The position numbers and the translations under genes are program-made. The notes beneath the pieces are model-generated. The model saw nothing but the letters and a program-made list of their open reading frames with translations, ran no database searches and was not told the DNA's origin. From a bacterium (lineage in GTDB: Bacteria; Krumholzibacteriota; Krumholzibacteriia; LZORAL124-64-63): a stretch of DNA of 64,000 bases. The stretch spans positions 16,033 through 80,032 of the forward strand of contig JAAEQC010000102.1 of the NCBI GenBank assembly GCA_024231905.1. Direction: 5' to 3'. Positions 58,465 to 64,000 of this stretch are shown here, piece by piece. Every line of letters begins with the position of its first letter. Position 1 is the first letter of the stretch.

Positions 58465-60147
58465 CTAGATCCAGACCTCGATCTTGAAGAAGCGGAAGAA
58501 CAGGAAGAACAGCGTGACCGCCAGGACGATCTTCAGCGTCTTCTCGCTGAAGAGCTTCTGCAGACGGGAGCCGAGGCTGCCACCCACGAAGCCGCCGATG
58601 ATGATGGCGCCGAAGAGCCACAGATCCGGCAGGTAGCCCACGGACAGGTAACCGATGAACGAACCGATGGAGCTGAAGCTCGTCCCGATCAGGGAGATCG
58701 GCACGGCCACGTACATGGGCAGGCCGCCCAGGCTGGTCATGGTCGGGACCAGCAGGAAGCCGCCGCCGATGCCGAAGGTCCGCGAAACGATACCGATGAA
58801 CAGGCCGATGATACCGAAGAGCAGCGGGTTGATGCTGAATTCCTCGCCCCAGAACTTGAAGCGGTAATCCATGATGCCGGTCTTGACGGGCTCGATCTTG
58901 CCCATCTCCGCGCTGCGGCCCTCGGCCTTGGCCTTGGCCACTTCCGAGTTGAACTTCTTGACCATGTTCTTGATGTTCTTGCGCTTCTCCATGGCTGCGG
59001 GCATGAGTTCCTGGATCGTCTTGAAGCCCATCAGGACCACGAGGACCGCCAGCCATTCCTTGTAGGCCTTCATGTCGACGAACTGGGCCACGTACTTGCC
59101 CAGGAAGATCGAGCCGATGGCGATACCCACGCCGAAGCTCAGGCCGACCGGCCACGCCACGCGGCGTTCGACCACTGCGTAGCGGTAGAACGAACCGAGT
59201 GGCGAGAACAAGGTCAATGCGATGTTACTCGGCTTCAGGACGTTCACCGCGTCTATACCGACGGGGCTGCTGGTGCGCACGACCAGGATCTGGAAGGCCG
59301 CCATGAGCATGCCGCCGGCGGCACCGATCATGGAGAAGTAGGCGCCCACGAGGATCGCGCCGATGATGATCCACAGGGGATTCATGTAGCGGTAGGCCTT
59401 GGACAGCCAGAAGCCCTTGCCGGCCACGTTGAAGGAGTCGACCTGGGCGCCGTTGACGTAAACGTCGAATTCGCTGTCCGGGGCCACGTGGCGGTAGGTC
59501 TTGAAGGTCGCGGTGAACTCACCGGTCTCCTTGTTCAGCGAGATCTCGGTGTCCTTGTCCCAGTAGTTCTCCGACTGGGTCAGGATGCTGCGGGCGAAGA
59601 TGGTGATCTTGCCGCGCTTGCTCTGTTCCTTGGTCACCACGTTGATGCCGTACTTGTTCTCGTGCGTGTAGCGGAACATGTTCCACTGCTGCTCGTCCTT
59701 GATCGGACCGAGCATTGCCTCGGCCAGGCTGCCGAGTTCGCCCCACTTGTTCAGCTTGAACATGGTCGTCTTGTACAGGCCGCTCATGAAGGACGGGCCG
59801 CCGTACTTCTTGTCGATGGTCTTGCCGAAGGGCGCCGAGTTGTTGGTCAGCACGTAGTAGAGAGCGGGGATCCGCGTATCCACCGTGAAGCTGCCCTTGT
59901 CGGCCGCTTTCTTCAGTTTCTTGGTCTCGTAGGTGCCCTCGGTGTCCTTGCAGGCAAAGTCCTGCTGCGAGGCGATGGCGATGTAGAGATCGCTGCCCGG
60001 TTCGATCTGCCCGGTGATGGTCATGGTACCACCGGCCTCGATCTCCGTGGCTGACAGCGACGCGCTGGTCTGGGCGCCGGCTGCGAGCGGGAGGCTGAGG
60101 ACCAGGGCGGCCGTCACCAGCGCCAGGACCCTTGCTTTCGTTGTCAT
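58465..60147 (-). CDS. TauE/SafE-family anion permease with signal peptide and extracytoplasmic domain
   Basis: 560 residues from ATG 60147 with AAGGAG nearby. Residues 1-25 form a signal peptide. Residues about 26-190 are a beta-rich extracytoplasmic domain (SLSATEIEAGGTMTITGQIE, ALYYVLTNNSAPFGKTIDKK, FARSILTQSENYWDKD). The membrane part holds eight to nine spans in two repeats, each with the family Gly-rich turn: GAYFSMIGAAGGMLM and FGIGGGFLLVPTMTSLGG. A cytoplasmic loop rich in Lys (about 380-420) separates the halves. TauE/SafE proteins export sulfite, sulfoacetate and similar anions. The signal peptide and lumenal domain are unusual compared with the common 250-residue form. It lies divergent to a sulfur-type Mo oxidoreductase. 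Confidence 0.85.
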   Translation of the reverse strand: MTTKARVLALVTAALVLSLPLAAGAQTSASLSATEIEAGGTMTITGQIEPGSDLYIAIASQQDFACKDTEGTYETKKLKKAADKGSFTVDTRIPALYYVLTNNSAPFGKTIDKKYGGPSFMSGLYKTTMFKLNKWGELGSLAEAMLGPIKDEQQWNMFRYTHENKYGINVVTKEQSKRGKITIFARSILTQSENYWDKDTEISLNKETGEFTATFKTYRHVAPDSEFDVYVNGAQVDSFNVAGKGFWLSKAYRYMNPLWIIIGAILVGAYFSMIGAAGGMLMAAFQILVVRTSSPVGIDAVNVLKPSNIALTLFSPLGSFYRYAVVERRVAWPVGLSFGVGIAIGSIFLGKYVAQFVDMKAYKEWLAVLVVLMGFKTIQELMPAAMEKRKNIKNMVKKFNSEVAKAKAEGRSAEMGKIEPVKTGIMDYRFKFWGEEFSINPLLFGIIGLFIGIVSRTFGIGGGFLLVPTMTSLGGLPMYVAVPISLIGTSFSSIGSFIGYLSVGYLPDLWLFGAIIIGGFVGGSLGSRLQKLFSEKTLKIVLAVTLFFLFFRFFKIEVWI

Positions 60148-60239
60148 CTCGACTCCTTTTGCTTTGTGCGAAGCCGTCTGCCGCTTCCCGGTCCGGCGAA
60201 CCGGGTGGTCGGGGAGGGCAGGCGGCGCTGCAGGGACCA

Positions 60240-60698
60240 TCATGACTTCGCCTGTGCGAGCTCGGCTTGCTTGACGGCGATCCAGGCGCCGCCGGCGCCG
60301 CAGATCAGACTGCCCAGACAAGCCAGGACCAACAGGACGACACCGAAGAACTCGCGGGATAGGGCCTCGAGGCCCAGTAGCGAGAGGACGCCCAAGCTGA
60401 GCAGGGCGCAGAGGCCGCCGAGGGCCGCGGGGGGCCACCAGGCGGCAAATCCCCTCGTGGTGGCGTCGAGGAGCCGTGCGAGACGGTCTGGACGCTTGAC
60501 GAGGGTGAATCCGGCCACCGCGCCGTTGAAGGCCACGACGAGGGGCAGGAGACCGGCCAGCAACCGGTCTGCTAGGAAATTCTGTAGGAATAATGCGAGG
60601 ACCACCGTACCAAACAGCCCGGTGAGCAAGGCGCGCGGAAGGGGGCGCCAGATGCCGCCCATTCCGGATGATTTTGCGATATCCTTGCCCGGTCCCAC
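60240..60698 (-). CDS. Small four-span membrane protein linked to the TauE/SafE gene
   Basis: 152 residues from GTG 60698, which has AGGAA seven bases upstream; the earlier in-frame TTG 60704 does not. Four hydrophobic spans are visible: ALLTGLFGTVVLALFLQNFL, LLAGLLPLVVAFNGAVAGFT, ALGGLCALLSLGVLSLLGLE and FGVVLLVLACLGSLICGAGG. The N-terminal 20 residues are polar. No family is recognised. It is the first gene of the minus-strand block, 92 bases ahead of the permease, so an accessory subunit is a reasonable guess. Confidence 0.65.
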   Translation of the reverse strand: MGPGKDIAKSSGMGGIWRPLPRALLTGLFGTVVLALFLQNFLADRLLAGLLPLVVAFNGAVAGFTLVKRPDRLARLLDATTRGFAAWWPPAALGGLCALLSLGVLSLLGLEALSREFFGVVLLVLACLGSLICGAGGAWIAVKQAELAQAKS

Positions 60699-60937
60699 AA
60701 ACAATTCCTACTCTTTAAGTATCATATCTGCTGCGTTTTACTCATTTGCAGTACTGATTCCAACGGTTAAATTTGTCAAGAGAATAACGACTACGCAAGC
60801 AGTAGTTCATACCCGTCGCGAAAAGACGGCCTGAGCCCGCTGGGGCAGGGGTGCGCGCGGGGATTCGGTGAGTACGCCAGATCAATCACCGCATGGCGAT
60901 GTGGTGAGGACGACCCTCCAGCAAAGCAGGTTGGATC
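60699..60937. other. Divergent, partly AT-rich intergenic region with hairpin-rich leader
   Basis: The AT-rich half (60700-60785) presumably holds both promoters; a TATGAT on the minus strand (60726-60721) and TTGTCA at 60773-60778 on the plus strand are fragments only. Ahead of the Mo-enzyme gene lie CCGTC/GACGG (60813-60829), a GCCC/GGGC stem near 60832-60850 and CGGTGA/TCACCG (60866-60871 with 60886-60891), so the plus-strand leader may be structured. Confidence 0.4.
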
Positions 60938-63025
60938 ATGACGCAGACTTCCACCTACAGTATTTGCGGTATGTGCACGTGCCGTTGTCCGGTCCAGGTC
61001 GACGTAGTCGACGGTAAGGTGAAACACGTATGGGGTAACCCTCATGCGCTGGGTGGCCATCAGTTGTGCCCCCGCGGTGCGGCGGCCAAGACCATGGAAT
61101 ATGACAACGAGCGCCCCCAGTACCCCATGATCCGCGACGGCAAGCGAGGCACGGGCAAGTTCCGACGCGTGAGTTGGGAGGAGGCCTTGGACTACGTGGC
61201 CGAGAAGCTGGCGGCCATCAAGAAGAAGCACGGCGCCCGCGCCCTGGCCATGAGCGACCGCGGCGGGCCGCACCGGGAGTTCCACAAGACCTTCCTGAGC
61301 GCCTACGGATCGCCCAACTACTTCACCCACCACGCCACCTGCTCCAACAGCGTGCACAACGCCCACATGAGCGTGGCCGGCCAGCCCCGCAACGGCGTGG
61401 CCTACGACGTGGGCCGCTGCAAGCACATGGTGGCCTTCGGGCGGAACTTCTTCGAGTCCCTCAAGACCAACGAAGCGCGCTCCCTGATCAAGATGATCGA
61501 GGGCGGCGGCAAGTTCACCTTCTTCGACGTGCGCTGGAACTTCACGGCGGCCAAGGCCACCGACTTCCAGATCGTGCGGCCGGGCACGGACTACGCCATC
61601 GTGCTGGCCATGATCAACGTGCTGCTGACCGAGAGCATCTACCAGAAGGAATTCGTGTCCGACTGGGTGACGGGACTGCGGGAGCTGGAGGAGTTCGTCC
61701 AGCCGTACACGCCCGAGTTCGCCGAGAAGGAATCCGGCGTGCCGGCCCGGTTCATCGTCAACCTGGCCCGCGACCTGGCCGCCAAGGCGCCCAGCGTCAT
61801 CATCCACCCGGGCTGGATGACCGCCTGGGGCGCCAACGACTACTACCTGCGGCGCGGCCTGTACGCCCTGAACGCCCTGCTGGGCAACTACGAGGCTCCC
61901 GGCGGCATGGTCTTCTCCAAGGGCCCCGGTGACTGCGGCGTCAAGGTGCGCCAGCTCACCTCCATCGCACCCAAGCCCGAGACCAGCCAGCGCTGCGACG
62001 GCATCGGCGACGAGATCAAGCACCTGGGCAAGGGCTGGGGCATGCTCCAGAAGCTGCCGCAGGCCATCATCAGCGGCAAGCCCTACCCGGTGAAGGCGTA
62101 CTTCTGCATGCGGCACGACCCCCTGAATAGCCTGCCGGACCCGGAGGCCTTCAAGAAGGGGATCAACAAGCTCGACCTCTTCGTGGTCTGTGACATCAAC
62201 TGGAGCGAGATGGCCTGGCAGGCCGACGTGATCCTGCCCGAGTGCACCTTCCTGGAGCGCACGGACAACATCTCCAATCTGAAGGGCCTCAAGCCCAAGC
62301 TGGCCCTGCGCCAGCAGGCGGTCGAACCCCGCTTCGACACCAAGCCCCGCTGGTGGATCTTCAAGGAGTTGGGCAAGCGCCTGGGCCTGGACGAGTACTT
62401 CCCCTACGAGACCATCGACGACTACCTGGAGTGGTCGCTGGAGGGCACGAAGTTCAAGCCGGCCGACTTCAAGAAGACCGGCGTCATTCCGTTGACCAAG
62501 AATGAGATCTGGTTCGACCGCAAGACCGGTCTCAAGTTCAAGACTCCGTCAGGCAAGATCGAGATGGTGAGCACCATGCTGACCGAGGCGGGCGTGCCGA
62601 GCTGGGACGCCTACGTGCGGCCGGCGAAGCTCAAGAAGAACGAGTTCCGCCTCATCACCGGCAAGACCGCGGTGCATACCCAGGGTCGGACCACCGCCAA
62701 CAATCCGTTGCTGAACGAGATCGTCTCGGAGAATCCCTTCCAGATCCATACGGACCGGGCCAAGGCGCTCGGCGTGAAGGACGGCGACTCGATCCAGCTG
62801 AAGAACGGGACGGCGGTGGCGACCGGGAAGGTGACGGTCACCGACTTCATCCACCCGGAGGTCGTGTACACGCTGCACGGCTTCGGTGACACGGTGCCCC
62901 TGCGGACGCGCTCCCACGGCAAGGGGGTCTGCGACGCCCGGCTCGCCCGCGGCGCGCTCGTCGAGACCATCGGCGGCAATTGCCCCGTCACCGACGCCGT
63001 GATCACCATCAGCAAGGCCAAGTAG
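60938..63025 (+). CDS. Molybdopterin (Mo/W-bisPGD) oxidoreductase, PhsA/PsrA-like, without Tat signal
   Basis: 695 residues. The N-terminal 4Fe-4S motif has Cys10, Cys13, Cys17 and Cys44 (ICGMCTCRCPVQ, then LCPRGAA). FRRVSWEEALDYVAEKLAAI follows, and the metal ligand is probably Cys135 in HHATCSNSVHNAHM, placing it in the Cys-ligated DMSO-reductase group with thiosulfate and polysulfide reductases. WQADVILPECTFLERTDN and the C-terminal molydopterin-dinucleotide domain (FRLITGKTAVHTQGRTT, NPFQIHTDRAKALG, TRSHGKGVCDARLARGALVE) complete the family. PhsA/PsrA normally carry a twin-arginine signal; here the cluster starts at residue 10, so the enzyme should stay in the cytoplasm. Its Fe-S partner follows. 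Confidence 0.88.
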   Translation: MTQTSTYSICGMCTCRCPVQVDVVDGKVKHVWGNPHALGGHQLCPRGAAAKTMEYDNERPQYPMIRDGKRGTGKFRRVSWEEALDYVAEKLAAIKKKHGARALAMSDRGGPHREFHKTFLSAYGSPNYFTHHATCSNSVHNAHMSVAGQPRNGVAYDVGRCKHMVAFGRNFFESLKTNEARSLIKMIEGGGKFTFFDVRWNFTAAKATDFQIVRPGTDYAIVLAMINVLLTESIYQKEFVSDWVTGLRELEEFVQPYTPEFAEKESGVPARFIVNLARDLAAKAPSVIIHPGWMTAWGANDYYLRRGLYALNALLGNYEAPGGMVFSKGPGDCGVKVRQLTSIAPKPETSQRCDGIGDEIKHLGKGWGMLQKLPQAIISGKPYPVKAYFCMRHDPLNSLPDPEAFKKGINKLDLFVVCDINWSEMAWQADVILPECTFLERTDNISNLKGLKPKLALRQQAVEPRFDTKPRWWIFKELGKRLGLDEYFPYETIDDYLEWSLEGTKFKPADFKKTGVIPLTKNEIWFDRKTGLKFKTPSGKIEMVSTMLTEAGVPSWDAYVRPAKLKKNEFRLITGKTAVHTQGRTTANNPLLNEIVSENPFQIHTDRAKALGVKDGDSIQLKNGTAVATGKVTVTDFIHPEVVYTLHGFGDTVPLRTRSHGKGVCDARLARGALVETIGGNCPVTDAVITISKAK

Positions 63026-63045
63026 CCTGCGATCGAGTTTTTGAC

Positions 63046-63061
63046 GCGGGTTCGAACCCGC
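63046..63061 (+). repeat. Perfect 16-base palindrome before the Fe-S subunit gene
   Basis: GCGGGTTCGAACCCGC is fully self-complementary. It lies 20 bases after the oxidoreductase stop and four bases before the AAGGAG that serves GTG 63080. It may slow or uncouple translation or mark an RNA processing point. It looks like a tRNA T arm by chance but has no tRNA around it. Confidence 0.5.
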
Positions 63062-63079
63062 CTACAAGGAGCAATAAAG

Positions 63080-63589
63080 GTGAGCGAATTCACGATCTAC
63101 CAGGACCAGAGGATGTGCATCGGCTGCCGGGCCTGCGAGGCCCACTGCAAGACCGAACACGACCTGCCCGTGGGACCGCAGTACTGCAAGATCGTCGAGG
63201 TGGGTCCCCGGCTGGTGCAGGGCGTCCCCCGGATCAACTTCATGTTCATGCCCTGTTTCCACTGCGAGGATGCCTTCTGCATCTCGGCGTGCCCCACCGG
63301 CGCCATGCAGAAGCGGGAGAAGGACGGCATCGTCTTCGTGGACGCCGAGGCCTGTATCGGCTGTAAGGCCTGCATCACCGCCTGCGCCTGGGGCGTGCCC
63401 CAGTGGGACCGGGAGAGCGGCAAGGTCATCAAGTGCGACTACTGCAAGGACCGCCTGGACGAGGGCCTCGAACCGGCCTGCGTGACCGGTTGTGTCACCG
63501 GGTCCCTGAAATGGGTGCGTCCGAACGAGATCGCCGACCTGAAACGGGCCAAGGCCGCCAAGGAAATGGCGGAACCGTTCAACTACTAG
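63080..63589 (+). CDS. Four-cluster ferredoxin-type electron transfer subunit (DmsB/PsrB/PhsB-like)
   Basis: 169 residues from GTG 63080 with AAGGAG at 63066-63071; an upstream in-frame extension to 63041 lacks a ribosome site. Sixteen Cys in four cluster motifs: 13/16/19/23 (CIGCRACEAHC), 59/62/67/71 (CFHCEDAFCISACP), 92/95/98/102 (CIGCKACITAC) and 119/122/134/138 (CDYCKDR, then ACVTGC). This is the electron-transfer partner usual for DMSO-reductase-family catalytic subunits. No membrane quinol subunit (PsrC/DmsC) follows, so electrons probably go to soluble carriers. The next gene starts 43 bases later. Confidence 0.93.
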   Translation: MSEFTIYQDQRMCIGCRACEAHCKTEHDLPVGPQYCKIVEVGPRLVQGVPRINFMFMPCFHCEDAFCISACPTGAMQKREKDGIVFVDAEACIGCKACITACAWGVPQWDRESGKVIKCDYCKDRLDEGLEPACVTGCVTGSLKWVRPNEIADLKRAKAAKEMAEPFNY

Positions 63590-63632
63590 CAGGTCCGATC
63601 CGTCGCGGGACGGGGCGGCCGAAGGAGTCGAC

Positions 63633-64000
63633 GTGGGTATCATCACCATTTCGCGTGGGACCAAGAGCGGCGGGCTCCTGCTGGCCGAGGCGCTGGGCGA
63701 GCGCCTCGGCTGCCGGGTGGCGAGTCGGGGCGACGTCCTGGCCGGAAATCCAGGACTGCAGGCCCTGGAGAACGAGCTCTGGGAGGAAATGAACAACCGC
63801 CCGCCCCACCTGTGGGACAGCCTCGAATCCCTGCGTAATGCGTACATCTGCATCCTGCGCGCGAGCCTGATGGAGTACACCCAGCAGGGACCGCTGATCT
63901 ACCACGCCAACGGCGGGCAACTGCTGCTCAAGGATACGCCGGGACTGCTGCGGGTGCGCGTGGTCGCGCCCATGGCCAAGCGCCTGGACATGGTCATGGA
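63633..64000 (+). CDS. Cytidylate-kinase-like family protein, N-terminal part
   Basis: GTG 63633 with GAAGGAG upstream; the frame runs off the window after about 122 codons. The start MGIITISRGTKSGGLLLAEA parallels the P-loop region of the cytidylate-kinase-like family (usual ISREYGSGG-type), here with Lys-Ser-Gly-Gly. LGCRVASRGDVL and a helical segment (WDSLESLRNAYICILRASLM) follow, then GPLIYHANGGQLLLKD and LRVRVVAPMAKRLDMVM, matching the internal part. These proteins co-occur with TauE/SafE permeases and Mo enzymes in several anaerobes. The substrate is unknown; true CMP phosphorylation is not implied. Confidence 0.75.
   Translation, partial: MGIITISRGTKSGGLLLAEALGERLGCRVASRGDVLAGNPGLQALENELWEEMNNRPPHLWDSLESLRNAYICILRASLMEYTQQGPLIYHANGGQLLLKDTPGLLRVRVVAPMAKRLDMVM

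Noticed and set aside
63046..63061. T-arm-like GGGTTCGAACCC suggesting a tRNA
   Set aside because: It is a perfect palindrome, not a 5-bp stem with 7-base loop, and no acceptor, D or anticodon arms surround it.

Overview
The window is a continuous stretch of high-GC, gene-dense chromosome from a Gram-negative, diderm bacterium. Signs of a diderm are an O-antigen/LPS block (Wzz-, Wzy-, Wzx- and WaaL-like proteins, a GT9 heptosyltransferase relative) and many lipoproteins and exported proteins. Other markers are ThyX, the futalosine menaquinone route (MqnD family), a homodimeric AceE-type pyruvate dehydrogenase, a two-subunit class I fumarase, a membrane pyrophosphatase with K+-dependent-type residues and a VPS10/sortilin-type BNR protein. 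Together with the frequent GTG and occasional TTG starts, this suggests an uncultivated lineage of the FCB/Gemmatimonadota/Krumholzibacteriota/Eisenbacteria kind. That placement is inference only. I see no insertion sequence, prophage, CRISPR array, rRNA or tRNA.

Layout. 1-2.7 kb: the start of an exported peptidase-like protein, a 46-aa membrane peptide, an MqnD-family gene and an exported unknown. 2.8-9.3 kb: one compact plus-strand run with an exported TPR protein, GT9 and GT4 glycosyltransferases, a 100-aa orphan, the exo-muramidase NamZ (DUF1343) and a MurU-AmgK fusion. The last two make a self-contained route from peptidoglycan MurNAc to UDP-MurNAc. 9.3-14.6 kb: DsbD-N-like lipoprotein plus thioredoxin-like protein, 4-alpha-glucanotransferase, MFS carrier, secreted endonuclease/phosphatase-fold lipoprotein. 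14.6-28.8 kb: ThyX, urocanate hydratase, DUF3667 protein, dimethylargininase, VPS10-like protein, two flavoproteins, RarD, a VOC protein, an NSS transporter, a DUF134 regulator with a His-rich NifX-like protein, and a membrane-anchored reductive-dehalogenase-like Fe-S protein. 28.8-34.3 kb: the pyruvate dehydrogenase operon aceE-aceF-lpd. 34.4-42.1 kb: YIP1 protein, secreted C1 peptidase, S41 peptidase with an M23-like front domain, TolB-like lipoprotein, saccharopine-dehydrogenase-like enzyme and kynurenine 3-monooxygenase.

42.4-47.2 kb: PilT with a coupled multidomain signalling protein, then fumarase alpha/beta. 47.2-52.6 kb: surface polysaccharide genes. 52.7-55.6 kb: tandem FKBP lipoprotein and the pyrophosphatase HppA. 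55.7-60.7 kb (minus strand): Cache-domain protein, ChrA, an EMC3-like membrane protein, a TauE/SafE permease with an extracytoplasmic domain and a small membrane protein. 60.9-64.0 kb (plus strand): a Cys-ligated Mo/W oxidoreductase without a Tat signal, its four-cluster Fe-S partner, and the start of a cytidylate-kinase-like protein. The divergent 55.7-64 kb blocks look like a sulfur-oxyanion or related redox module.

Several sigma70-like promoters share a TTGnCC-N17/18-TAnnAT style. Convergent neighbours are packed so tightly that two pairs share their stop codons inside one CTAG. Most promising for follow-up are the NamZ/MurU-AmgK salvage cassette, the PilT-coupled MshEN/receiver/DUF4388 protein, the reductive-dehalogenase-like protein with a Shine-Dalgarno-sequestering hairpin, and the Mo-enzyme/TauE locus.
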